Positions 22,321 to 32,456 of a stretch of DNA of 64,000 nucleotides are shown one piece after another (positions within the stretch are counted from its first letter, which is position 1; each line of letters opens with the position of its first letter). This DNA comes from Tillus elongatus. Its lineage: Eukaryota; Arthropoda; Insecta; Coleoptera; Cleridae. Below the pieces are notes generated by a model, which ran no database searches, had not been told where the DNA came from, and saw only the letters and a list, made by a program, of their open reading frames with translations. Location: NCBI GenBank assembly GCA_964006375.1, contig OZ023266.1:14148565-14212564 (forward strand), given 5' to 3'. A program made the translations under genes and the position numbers.

Positions 22321-23770
22321 AAGGCGATGTTTTATTTAAACTACGACTATAATATATTGTAGCAGCTCTCCTCCACGATTATCAATTTCATAAAAGCACA
22401 CTTCAGCCAGCACATGATCATAAGTTTGCAAATAATTTACATAAAAAATTAACATGTGGCGTCATATAAAGATGTCATTGATCCAACCAGAGTCGTGTAT
22501 AATTTTTTCTGTATCGAGACATAGAAAGTGGGTATAAATATTAAAACGCGATAAGCTGGTATGTCGTTATTGAAATAATGATTGACTGGTCATGATTTAC
22601 GCAGATTATTGGATGTGATAAATATGTTGACGCTGTATCACTCATATAGATAGCCATATATATTATTTATGGCATTGATTGAAAAATGCTGTATAGTGAT
22701 TACAGCACTCCATTACTCATTCTTAAAAAAAATACCGCCATGTCTGTTGGCTGGTGTACAGTGTAATGTATTCTAGAGCCAGAACAAATTTTCGGTACGA
22801 ACTTTTTGTCGGCGATCATACGAGTCGTTAATTTTTTTGAGTCGCCACTGACAAGGTGTAATTTATGCTGAAGGGTGGATCTGTAGACTGATATATATCG
22901 TTTATTTTTAGCGATTCGTTCATCACGGAGAAACTGATATGCTCGTGTTACCACCGAAATAACAGATTAATTTTAAAAAAATGTGTAGCGAACATAATCT
23001 TAGTTTGTTTTCGGAAGGAGTATGTAGCGGCTAATTCGCTACGTTCTCCGATAGCTCTAAATGTTTATGTGTAATTGAACGGTTGCATGTACATCAGGGG
23101 GTTACATGGTAAAGAAAACATTACCGCGGATTAATTAAATAAATTTATTGAACAATGGGGAATGTTACACCGACAATAATTTACAGAAGGGTTGTAGTAT
23201 AACCAAAATACCTTGTCTTGCCGGGGACGTCGTCGTGGATCAGCTCACTGGATGTTTCGGGAACCTCACTTCTTCACACACGTGAAGAACTTGTTGCACC
23301 GATGGAAACTAAGGAGCAGCCTCATGCTCTGGAATCTGCAGTTTGTCGCACTTAAATGAGAACGTAACTCGCGTTCGCCATATGGTCCACGTTGGTTCCA
23401 AACACCTATTGGAAGGTCACGTGGCTGCGACGGGCCTGTCTGCCCACGGGACAACGAATAAGTTCAACTGCGAGTGAACTGCACTCTAGAACGATCGTTG
23501 ATCAAATAGGGTAGTTGCAGCGTTTTTCACTCCCAAGTCTCGGGATGCTTCGGGGTCGAGAAGGGGTAGACCCCTATCCAACCAATCCGACGCCGTCCGA
23601 AAACGTATCTCTTCAGGCTGCCATCTTCATGTTGACCATGATTGCGGGATGTGCCCAGTGTTACCAACTGTGTTTTTGGATCCATAGTCGGCACGTGCGT
23701 GTGGCAAAAAGGGTGTCGAAAATGACGACGGAACAGAGTAGCTTAAAGAGTCTTCCAATTTTATTCAAAA
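22321..23770. other. No identified gene; GC-richer stretch
   Basis: An 84-codon minus-strand open frame (22954-22700) matches nothing I know. 23020-23760 is richer in G and C and starts near TGTAGCGGCTAATTCGCTAC, which resembles an LTR start, but no matching end was found. Confidence 0.3.
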
Positions 23771-23772
23771 TA

Positions 23773-24150
23773 GTGTTGCAAATTGAATCATAACTTCCAC
23801 ATAGCTGTGATAATTTATTCTCTTAAAAAATACATGCTCATGGAAAGAATTTAAGACCCATGACTTGATCACAAAGAAAATATTTGTATTCCTGTACCCA
23901 TAAACTTTTGAAACGTTATATTACTCGAGTTTTATTGAAAGAATGTCAATTTTCACCAAATCACCCCTTATTTGTCCCCTACCCCGTGAAGCGATCTTAC
24001 CCAAAAACAATTGGAAGCGTTCCTTTGTCGGGTGCTAACTGGATACCAAATTTGAAGATGATATCTCAACTAGTTCGGAAGTTATTGCGCCGGTTAACAG
24101 AGAGAGGCACGTTGTTACGGTCTGGCCGTGTATATGACTATTTTGCATAA
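23773..24150 (+). repeat. Interspersed repeat G, copy 1
   Basis: Family marked by CAAATTGAATCATAACTTCC, then AAACGTTATATTACTCGAG, then CAAATTTGAAGATGATAT and TTATTGCGCC. This copy ends before the CCGACCGACAGAC tail found in others. Confidence 0.75.
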
Positions 24151-25239
24151 ATTCTATATAAAAAGGATACCAAAACCCTATTTAACAAACTCTCTGTATG
24201 CACTGGACACTTAAAAACACTAAATACTATTATTACACTATTATTTCACTTTAGGTGGATACATAGTTTGGTTAAAATCTTCATTTGTTTACTATCCTGT
24301 TGTTTACTATTTTTCTTCTGATAAGAAAGCCAGCCACCGGAAGGTGTCTCCCCCTATAGTCGAGTAAGGGAACTTGAATTTCCTTTAAAATTTTATTTAA
24401 TTATCTTCCAGTTGATTTTATTTTAATCAATTTTTCATATCAACCAGGCGATCAAGAGATAAGGATGGCGTGAAATTTCAGTTGATTTATGCACTCTTAG
24501 TTTTATTCTCTCGCAAGTTCTGGTAGTGAATATTTAAGATACTTAAATGGAAAATATAAATGTTAGAGAATTTTCACAATTATGATTTTAAGAATTTAGT
24601 TGAAGCTATTTGTATAAGTAAGGAAACCCCTGTGCCTGGGTAAGTGATTGGCGATTGAAATTAAATAACCATGGTTGCCTTCATATTTTGAACATTTTAG
24701 GGTTTTCTCTTCCGGCCTGTTTTTTGGATTCCTGGTAAATTTTTGTATCGGGGTTCCTGTATTTCAGTATTTCTGGATTTCTTATGCTTGGATTCTGTTT
24801 TTTTGAACGGTTCTGGTTGTTATGCTGCATGCATAAAACCAAGTATGGCTAGTATGGGATTATCACATTCGTTCATCAGTAGCTGATTGAGTTGGAAAAC
24901 CAAATTATATTCATGGACAGTTATTAGTTATGGGAACAAGCGTAATTAGTGAGGTCTTGGAGCCGTACCTGGAATAAACAGCTAAGTCGTAATTTTATGT
25001 AGATAGTTTTAAGGATCGGCAATAAGTAATTGTTCAAACCAGAGTTCACATTTTTACAGTATTAGTGTTAGCATTAGCTTACCTGGAATTCGCATAATTA
25101 TCCATTAATTGCGGATGTACTAATTTTATATAAGTCTGATGTAAACAAGACTGCAATTGCAATTTTGGGAAACAATTTAATATTTCCTTTTATCACCGAA
25201 TAGTGCGGGTTAAGAAGAGTAGAAGTTATTTGTTTCATT
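24151..25239. other. No feature seen
   Basis: AT-rich; no open frame or repeat recognised. Confidence 0.5.
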
Positions 25240-25530
25240 AAATTTTGTTGTTAGGAGATATGTCATATGCTAAGAGGTTAGTTAGTTCATTAGTTTGATG
25301 CTAGAAAGTGACAGTTCGGGAATTGTAGAGTAGCATAGATTGTAGAGTAGTATAGATTAGAAATCATAGAGGAAGAATCACATATTAGATTTTGTTAGTA
25401 GATACGTCATATGGTAGGAGGTAATCTAATTCTCATAATTATATTATATTTTAGTTTGAACTTTTACGTTATCTTATAGTGACAGTTCGGGAAATGGTAG
25501 ATTTTAGAGTAGGATAGATTAGAAATCATA
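25240..25530 (+). repeat. Diverged tandem duplication, about 155-bp period
   Basis: GTGACAGTTCGGGAA ... TAGATTAGAAATCATAGAG occurs near 25309-25370 and again near 25481-25532, preceded each time by a GATAYGTCATATG word. Confidence 0.65.
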
Positions 25531-25619
25531 GAGCTATTAAGTTTTATTTTATTTATTTAATTCGAATGATTATATATTTGAGCCCTGAATTTTGACCTTA
25601 TCTTATTTATTTAACAACC

Positions 25620-26520
25620 CTCTCATTGACTGCATACCACATCAAAAGAACTGGCAACGTAACCATAGGCCAAGAGTCTAGGAAGTACGATAGACCAACT
25701 GATCGAAAGACCGACAGGCCGATAGACAAAAATGTTTTCGTTCCAGAATGAAGTTTTCTATATGTTTTAAGACTTTTTATATATAAACAATTTTCGTTCG
25801 AGAATCAAGTTTCCTATATGTTTTGAGACTTTTTGCGCTCTTAGAAAAAAACAAATTCATAATTTTTGTCATCAATGTTCCACCCCCACACATTCAACCC
25901 CTAATTAATTTCCTTAATTTCAGCACAGAGTACCAGATGTTTGATGAAATTAAAAGTAATCTAATAAATAAAGCCCAAAACGTTATATTACTCGAGTTTT
26001 AACGAAAAATTGTCAATTTTCACCAAATCACCCCCATTCATCTCCTACCCCCTGGAGTGATTTTACCCAAAAACAGTCCGAACCGTTAGTCTGTCGGATG
26101 CTCACTGGGTACCAAATTTGAAGATGATATATCAATTCGTTCGAAAGTTATTGCGCCTATTAACAGACAGACATACAGGCCAGGCCGACAAACCGACCGA
26201 CCGACATACAAAAAAATTTCGTTCCAGAATCAAGTTTTTTGTATATTCTAAGACTTTTTACCCCGTTTTAGTAAAAAAATAATTAAATTTCTGTCACCGA
26301 TGTTCCACCCCCACAAATTTGAATTTGCAGACGATCTCTCAATTCGTTCTAAAGTTATCGTGGATACAAACAGACAGACATACAGACCAACAGAATGACG
26401 GACAAAAAAATTTCGTTCCCAAATCAGGTTTTTTATAGGTTTTGATATGACAAAATTTTTGAAATTTTTGTCGCTGATGTGATACTTCTACACGTTGTGA
26501 CGACGTGGAAGTAATATAAA
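25620..26520 (+). repeat. Interspersed repeat G, copies 2-4 in series
   Basis: Three partial units with the same order of blocks: GTTATATTACTCGAGTTTTA (25981), CAAATTTGAAGATGATAT (26116), TTATTGCGCCTATTAACAGA, and CCGACCGACATACA. Shortened units lie before it (25680-25870) and after it (26320-26480). All carry TTTCGTTCCAGAATCAAGTT-like tails. Confidence 0.75.
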
Positions 26521-26616
26521 AGATGAGTCAAGGATACAAAGAACAGTGAGTAAATAGAAAATTATATGGAGAAAGGGCGACCAGATCAAGCTAAAGACTA
26601 CGATATAAAATAAAAT

Positions 26617-26757
26617 TCTGGATGTAGCAAGTGCGTTATGGTAGCGAATTTTCGTAAAAATGTTTTTAATGCAAATATGTCTTGTTTTTAAAAGAAGGAC
26701 ATTTGGTTACTAATATGGCCTATATAGTCATAAAAATGTACCATGCTTCATTAATAG
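26617..26757 (+). mobile_element. MITE, left part of an interrupted copy
   Basis: Terminus CTGGATGTAGCAAGTGCGTT and interior blocks up to ATGTACCATGCTTCATTAAT. The sequence that should follow resumes at about 28512, after the recombinase segment. Confidence 0.75.
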
Positions 26758-26767
26758 TATATTACGT

Positions 26768-26883
26768 ACCATAAACTGTAAGTGAGACTTTTCATGCAGA
26801 GAATGCAGTTTGGAAAATCGAGGCCCGTAGGGCCGAGGTTTTCTAAGCATTCGAGGCATGAAGAGTCACTTACAGTTTACGGT
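26768..26883. repeat. 116-bp imperfect hairpin upstream of recombinase gene
   Basis: ACCATAAACTGTAAGTGA ... TTCATGC pairs with GCATGAA ... TCACTTACAGTTTACGGT. The inner stem is built from GAGGCCC/GGGCC around GTA. About 50 bp can pair with a few bulges. It lies at the left edge of the insertion that carries the tyrosine recombinase. Confidence 0.85.
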
Positions 26884-27193
26884 TTAGTAATAATTTTTTG
26901 CAATACCTGCTTTAACGTTTTTTTTTTTGAATTTGCATTCTTTTTTAATAATTACTGCGTGAATAGATGTCAGACTGACAGCACTGACAGTCGAATTAAT
27001 TAGATGGATTCTAACATACTACTTAACAACAAGTAGCTTGTGACTTGGTTGTTGTGTTGGGTTACTAAGGACGCTACGGGTAAACAAACAAAACTAAACG
27101 CTGGCTGCAGTTCAGCACAGGTCCAGGTTAAACATTAATTTGTATTTTAATTGTGATTTTTGAATTAAAATTAGTGTTGAAGTGACTTTGAAT

Positions 27194-28306
27194 ATGAAAG
27201 AATCTGACATCGAAGAAGCGGCAGGTATTGCTTGTTTGTCACTTTTACCAGAAAAGTCTAAGCAAAGGTATGAAAGTTGCTATGAGGGTTTCAAAAAGTG
27301 GTGCCACACTAAAAAGGTTGTAATACATACCAGTGAGACAGTTTTACTAGCATATTTCTTGGAAAAATCAGGTAAATATTCTGCTCCATCAAGCTTATGG
27401 TCCGAATACTCTATGTTACGATCGACAATCTCTTTGAATGACAATGTTGATATTTCCAAATATGCAAAGTTAAAGGCATTTTTAAAGAAGAAAAATATTG
27501 GATATGTTTCAAAGAAAAGTGAAGTGTTTACGATCGAGGAAATTCAGACCTTTTTAAGTGAAGCACATGACCAAATATACCTGATGAAGAAGGTGGTTGT
27601 AGTTATGGGAATTGCAGGTACCTGCCGTAAAGATGAATTATGTAAGCTAACAATCAATAATGTTATTGATAAAGGAGACATTATTTTGGTCAGAATACTT
27701 GACGCTAAGAATCATCAATCCAGAAGTTTTACCATTGTCGACAATGAGAATGAGAAGTTTCACTTTGTGGCATTAGTGAGGAAGTATATGAACCTGCGAC
27801 CAAAAAATTCAATACAGAGATTCTTCTTGAGGTATCAAAATGGGAAATGCTCTAACCAACCAGTTGGAAGAAATATTTTTGCCAAAATTCCTTCTGAAGT
27901 TGCGAAATTTCTACATTTGGAGAATGCGGAAAAATATACTGGGCATTCCTTTCGCCGAACTTCCGCTACTTTTTTGGCTAATAGCGGAGTTGACATTTTA
28001 GCACTGAAGAGGCATGGCGGGTGGAAATCCTCGGCAGTAGCTGAAAGCTATGTGGCGGATTCCTTGAATAATAAAGTACAAGTCGCTAAGAAGATATTTC
28101 ATATTAGCAACCAAGAAGCCAGCTCCTCTCGCCAAATCCCTATTATTGAGGTCGGTGATTCTTCGAATACTCCGCAAGATAGTCTTGATAATTTAACATT
28201 GCTAGAAACTGAAGATAATAATATAAAGAAGAGCATGGCGTCAATCCTTACTGTTAATCATATGACTAATTGTACTTTCAATATTTCGATGAATTATAAT
28301 AATTAA
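27194..28306 (+). CDS. Tyrosine recombinase, intact (Crypton-like)
   Basis: A DNA strand-exchange enzyme of the lambda-integrase fold: a tyrosine attacks DNA, forming a 3'-phosphotyrosine link. The gene is 370 codons from the ATG at 27194; the in-frame GTG 12 bases upstream is an unlikely start in a eukaryote. The N-terminal 110 residues look like a helical core-binding domain (YEGFKKWC, LLAYFLEKSGKYSAPSSLW). The catalytic domain has Arg145 in GTCRKDELCKL, a probable Lys172 (LDAKNHQSRSF), His251 and Arg254 (TGHSFRRTSAT), Trp277 at the His/Trp site (KRHGGWKSS) and nucleophile Tyr286 (AESYV). A Ser/Asn-rich tail follows. No stops or shifts, unlike every other enzyme gene here except the catalytically damaged one at 15.3 kb. 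An AATAAA overlaps the stop. It could be a live transposon or a domesticated gene. Confidence 0.88.
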   Translation: MKESDIEEAAGIACLSLLPEKSKQRYESCYEGFKKWCHTKKVVIHTSETVLLAYFLEKSGKYSAPSSLWSEYSMLRSTISLNDNVDISKYAKLKAFLKKKNIGYVSKKSEVFTIEEIQTFLSEAHDQIYLMKKVVVVMGIAGTCRKDELCKLTINNVIDKGDIILVRILDAKNHQSRSFTIVDNENEKFHFVALVRKYMNLRPKNSIQRFFLRYQNGKCSNQPVGRNIFAKIPSEVAKFLHLENAEKYTGHSFRRTSATFLANSGVDILALKRHGGWKSSAVAESYVADSLNNKVQVAKKIFHISNQEASSSRQIPIIEVGDSSNTPQDSLDNLTLLETEDNNIKKSMASILTVNHMTNCTFNISMNYNN

Positions 28307-28364
28307 TAAATCTTCTCAAACAATTTGTTCATTATTCAGATTTGCTATTTATAGGTTTGCAGTA

Positions 28365-28406
28365 CTTACCGTACCTAGGTAAGGTAAGTCTTACCGTACC
28401 TAGGTA
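28365..28406. repeat. Paired 17-bp palindromic motif after the recombinase
   Basis: CTTACCGTACCTAGGTA occurs at 28365-28381 and 28390-28406 (25-bp period). Each contains CTTACC/GGTAAG-type symmetry around ACCTAGGT. Paired inverted arms with a short spacer are the form of tyrosine-recombinase core sites, but no binding evidence exists. Confidence 0.7.
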
Positions 28407-28511
28407 TGAAAAATGTCCTGTTCTCATGGAAACTGACAAATGCTTTAAAAGTTCAACTTACATTGTCAAAAAACTGTCATTAAAAGTGAACTTACTTAAC
28501 AGGTATTGCAA

Positions 28512-28570
28512 AAAATAGCTTTGTTGTTTCAACAAGTTCAAACATTTTCCGAAAATAAACTAAAAAGTTC
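28512..28570 (+). mobile_element. MITE, resumed part of the interrupted copy
   Basis: ATAGCTTTGTTGTTTCAAC ... ATTTTCCGAAAATAAACTAA aligns with the family interior directly after the point where 26617-26757 breaks off. The right terminus is not present. Confidence 0.55.
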
Positions 28571-29325
28571 GAGAAAAAACTGGTACGATTTTCCTGTACA
28601 ATCTCTTCAAGCTATTTACACACCTGCCAAGATATAATTATTCACAAATAGCTTTATGGCCAAAATTATTTAAAAAAAATTAAAAACATGCAAACAATCT
28701 CTTTTACAAATTGCCACCATTTTATCTTACAGAAATTGCCTTCAGTAATGTTACACTAAATTACATTTTTCACCAAAATCCGAAAACTTGTTTTTACAAT
28801 AACTTACCAAACATTTATTATTAATTACTAAGAAAAAGATTTCTACGGAAACACTATAAAAAAAAAATTTGCGAAAAGGTTTCAAATTCAGCCACTATTT
28901 GAGAGCGCCGGTATTTGGCAGCTCGATTTTTTCGATGAGTGATACAAACAAGAAGCTCTCTGAATGTGTAATTTCCATGGGTCTCCGCTATCTATTGGTA
29001 AAAATGCCGTATCACAATTTCTGATATGTGTTTGTGATATGTGCCAAAAACGTGAAAAGTTGCAAAACAATTAAACTAACTGAAAAACGATACCAGAAAG
29101 AGGTAGTAGGCTCTCCTTGTCACGTTCACGTTTAAAATAGATTATTAGTGATGCTACCACAGCATTATGCTGTGATGCTACTATTTTTTGACCACGACTT
29201 GGAAGGGCCTAGGCAATCACGAATAATTGAACAACTAGTCAAATGACAGCACTTGTTTACGTTTAATAATTATGCGATTTGGCAACATAGTAGAGAGTTG
29301 CCAGTTTATAGGAGTACTATTAGTG
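28571..29325. other. No gene seen
   Basis: AT-rich. A few words (GGTACGATTTTCCTG, AGCTATTTAC) recall the (TA)n element left half, but no boundaries can be set. Confidence 0.4.
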
Positions 29326-29463
29326 AATTTTCTTTAAAAAAAATTCACTAATGAGGAGATCCCGACTTTTGAATTTTGTAAAAATTTCTTCAAATTACCG
29401 CGAACTAGGCCCCCTAGAACCCATATCCAGGGTCAGTTTCAGTTTCAGTTTCAGTTTTTATAT

Positions 29464-29466
<3 letters not shown>

Positions 29467-29553
<87 letters not shown>
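29467..29553. repeat. (TA)n microsatellite
   Basis: Pure TA array within T5. Confidence 0.98.
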
Positions 29554-29560
<7 letters not shown>

Positions 29561-29600
29561 AGTATGTATTTTCCTGACTAGCGAACTTGTCCAATCCACT

Positions 29601-29746
29601 TGCAAAAGGAAGGTATGTGCCAAATTTGATCAAAATTGGACCATGATTGTTTGAGTTATCAGTGTGACACATACTGATATCACACTGATAACTCAAACAA
29701 CCATGGTTCAATTTTGATTAAATTTGGCACATACCTTCCTTTTGCA
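29601..29746. repeat. Head-to-head inverted repeat of (TA)n-element left halves
   Basis: TGCAAAAGGAAGGTATGTGC ... GTTTGAGTTATCAGTGTGA is mirrored by its complement ending ATACCTTCCTTTTGCA. Arms are near 68 bp with a short centre near 29674. In other copies this block borders the TA array only once, so this is an inverted duplication. Confidence 0.85.
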
Positions 29747-30127
29747 AATTTTGTGTTTTCTTTCGAAAAAAAAAATTATATCCCCGGAAATAAAAAAGTG
29801 AGGGCAACCTGCTGGTTTCCGTCATAAAGCGTGTTCTGTGTACCAAAATTCAGATCTCTATCTTAAAAAACAAAAAAGTTAGAGGTAAATTAATTTTTAA
29901 TTAATTAAACCTGATTCAAGAATGTTCAAACGTAAAAATAGATTAAGTACGAATGAGAGTGAAAAATACTACAAGAAATGACTAACAAGCTCCTAGATAT
30001 GTGTCTATGTCGTTATTTTCCCTGATTTCGTTATAATATCAGCAAAAAATCTATTGTAAATTGAAATAGTTTTATGTAAATGTTAAAACACTGAATAAAT
30101 GTATAACGGGATATATCTGTTTGTAGA

Positions 30128-30474
30128 CACATGTCGAGTATAGCTCAGTGGTTTAAGTCCCTGCGCATGCGATAATCAAATTCAGTTGACTTCTGCAGGA
30201 CGAGTTCGAATCCTAGTTAGTGACTTTGCTTTTTTCACTTTTTTTAGTCTCATTTCACTTTATCGTTATCTAATTAGATTGTTGTTATTCCGATGAATTT
30301 CTTAGCGAGTTGTTGTATAAAAAATAATTAGACAAAGAGGAGATGAAAGTTTTAAGACTTAATTCAATTTGAATAGCCTATCTGGTTGTTTGTTCCTGCC
30401 CTAACGTAGTGAAACCGTTCCATATTTAATACAGTCGTAACTTTTCCCTTGGCTTCACAAGTGCTTGTTTTAGT
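30128..30474 (+). mobile_element. tRNA-derived SINE S1, copy 1
   Basis: Pol III type 2 promoter boxes: A box TAGCTCAGTGG (30138-30148) and B box GAGTTCGAATCCT (30203-30215). The tRNA-unrelated body ends in CACAAGTGCTTG, joined directly to the hairpin terminus of a (TA)n element. Two more copies (50.2-50.5 and 58.4-58.7 kb, minus) make the same join. A functional tRNA is unlikely because the sequence continues as a repeat and the acceptor stem does not close. Confidence 0.75.
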
Positions 30475-30590
30475 GAATTTTCTTTATATAAAATTCACTA
30501 ACGAGGAGATCCCGACTTTTGAGTTTTGAAAAAAATTCTTTAAATGAGCGCGAACTAGTCCCCCTAGAATCCATATCAAGAGTCAGTTTC

Positions 30591-30678
<88 letters not shown>

Positions 30679-31345
30679 GTGAACAATTTACCAAAAAAGT
30701 TTAAAGAGAAAAAAGTTAGAGGCATTTAAAGAAAAACAATTGGGGTTTTCCTCAAAACGTAAAAAGTCGAGATTTGAAACGTCAAAATTGGCAACATTTA
30801 AGCAAAGAACCTGAAAGGAAAACGGATTATGTAAAGAGTGTTCTGCAAACCCATAAGTTTCAGTTTTAACCATCATTGCCCTTTATTTTAATAAAATATT
30901 TCCAGAAAATTCATTTCAAATACATACTTTCTGATGCTTTGGAAGTAGTTTTAGTTAAATTTATGGTTTAACGGTCTGTAATTTTTAGCTAATTTTCGTA
31001 GAAAAAATTCGTTTATGAGGAAACCGCGACTTTTAAATTCTAAAAAGATCTCTTCAAATGAGCGCAAACTAGGCCCCCTAGAATCCATATCCGGGTTTAC
31101 TTTTTGTTTACATATATACAGGGTGACGCATTTATACGGTAAAGCTCAATATAATTGTAATTATGCAAGATACGCGAAAAAATTGTCTACGTTACCTATA
31201 GAGTGTTGTGAGCTGCATCTTATAAAATTATTTTGACAACGACAGGATGTTCCATAAGTCGTTGGTGATAACTACATTTTTTTTAACATTCCTTATTGCA
31301 TTTTTGCATTTTTCATCGAAATATGATGCATGTTTGTAAAAAAAA
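30475..31345 (-). mobile_element. Composite unit: (TA)n block and linker modules
   Basis: Hairpin terminus, TA array (30594-30675), a 300-bp module (GGGGTTTTCCTCAAAACG ... TTTAACGGTCTGTAATTTTT), a second right-half-like block (31010-31110), then the linker module (31120-31345) up to a MITE. The order is the same as in the minus-strand units at 49.0-50.5 and 57.1-58.7 kb. Confidence 0.75.
30594..30675. repeat. (TA)n microsatellite
   Basis: Pure TA array in the composite unit. Confidence 0.98.
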
Positions 31346-31349
31346 TCGA

Positions 31350-32456
31350 GACGCAGTAAGTGCGTTTTAGTAACAAATTTTCATTGAACGCTTCAAGATT
31401 CAATAACGCAATTTGCTATTAACCCAAGGTTCGTCGGCTAGGAAACGAGTTTTCTCGGAAACATTTTAAGTTTATTTTCGGAAATTTTTTGTACATTTTC
31501 AGACAAGTTATTTTGGAAAAATATGGTACACTGTTCCTTCTATAGAGGTTATACCGGTGACCAAAATAATTCCTGCTTGCATTAAAAAAACATATTTGCT
31601 ATTGTAACATTTTCCACCAAGATAATTGGATTTGTTTTTGGATTGTTTACCTTGGCGGTACTTAAAAATAATACCTCAAATTTGATCCTTATCTTTGAAA
31701 ACCTTCGTCACAAAAAAAACTAATAATAAAATTTAAAAAAAAAGGTTTAGGGAGGAAGGGATAATTAAAGGGCGCCAGGTGAGTCTTAAATGTTTTATAA
31801 CCCTAAAACTACCAAAAGGGTTGATTGAAAATATATACAGTGAACTCTAATGGACTATCTCATAAATAACTTTTATACTTGCTTTTGGTTAGCCAAACGC
31901 CTCACAAAATATACATAATTTTAATTCAAAAATACTTGTTAAGTTGGGTCTTCCTTTCACTAAAAGGTTTAGTTCTGGCAACTCAGGCTACCTGAAGCTA
32001 TTTCATTTACCCAAATGTTCAGCTGGCTAAAAGTTGGAATTCACATGCAGTGCATCGTCAAACCAATAAATAGTAAATATTGCTGGAAAAGTCAATTAAA
32101 TACCAAGAGAAAAACCCCTGTAGAATGTATTGGGGTTTCAAAATGAACGGTAAAATGATAATTTAATTGCAGATATTTCTTAAGACAGAGAGGTAATTTA
32201 TTTTTTAATCTACCTCAAATAAACCCAAAAAAACAGCCGACAAACCAAACTAATCAAATTTTCCTTGTCTCTGTTGCTAGGCATGTAGTGCCAATCTATT
32301 AAATTTGAAGTGGTTTGACACGTGGCACAGAGAAACAGTGACAGACGTAGATTGGCATGGAATGAAATTAACTAAAAACGGATGTGAATACGTTACACTA
32401 TTAAAAACATTTTAAAGAAAATTCACTTTCATAACGCACCTGCTGCGTCCAGACTT
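31350..32456. mobile_element. MITE split by a solo LTR
   Basis: Left terminus GAGACGCAGTAAGTGCGTTT at 31350. The interior runs to TTTGCTAT (31602) and continues at 32398 with CTATTAAAAACATTTT to the right terminus AACGCACCTGCTGCGTCCAG at 32456. Removing 31603-32397 and one copy of the duplicated CTAT restores the family sequence. Confidence 0.85.
31603..32397. mobile_element. Candidate solo LTR, 795 bp
   Basis: Starts TGTAACATTTTCC and ends ACGTTACA, the TG...CA termini with a short inverted repeat typical of LTRs. It is flanked by a 4-bp duplication CTAT (31599-31602 and 32398-32401), the size expected of Gypsy-type integration. Internal AATAAA words occur. No coding sequence is present, which suggests recombination between two LTRs left one behind. 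Transcriptional orientation is not determined. Confidence 0.75.

Larger units (their letters stand above)
26893..28516 (+). mobile_element. Candidate Crypton-like element with 17-bp inverted ends
   Basis: ATTTTTTGCAATACCTG at 26893-26909 is exactly inverted at 28500-28516. The right copy ends where the disrupted MITE resumes, so 28516 is a credible element edge. On the left, the 116-bp hairpin lies between the inverted repeat and the MITE, so the true left edge may be 26757. Inside are an intact tyrosine recombinase gene and a paired palindromic motif. Described Cryptons usually lack inverted ends, which makes this arrangement worth testing. Confidence 0.55.
29326..29900 (-). mobile_element. 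(TA)n element copy T5 with foldback
   Basis: The hairpin terminus AGTGAATTTTC ... AAATTCACTAA (29322-29352), the right half, and a TA array (29467-29553) are followed by an inverted pair of left-half fragments (29601-29746) and the CCGGAAATAAAAAAGTGAGG module. Its downstream part lines up with 50750-51010 on the other strand, upstream of the SINE in both places. Confidence 0.75.

Noticed and set aside
22700..22954. 84-codon minus-strand frame as a gene
   Set aside because: No start context, splice signals or family resemblance; this length is expected by chance in such a window.
23020..23760. LTR starting TGTAGCGG
   Set aside because: No matching CA-ended terminus, target duplication or second copy was found.
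30128..30230. Functional tRNA gene
   Set aside because: Both Pol III boxes are present, but the acceptor stem does not close, and the sequence continues into a repeated body with two more genomic copies in the window. A SINE fits better.
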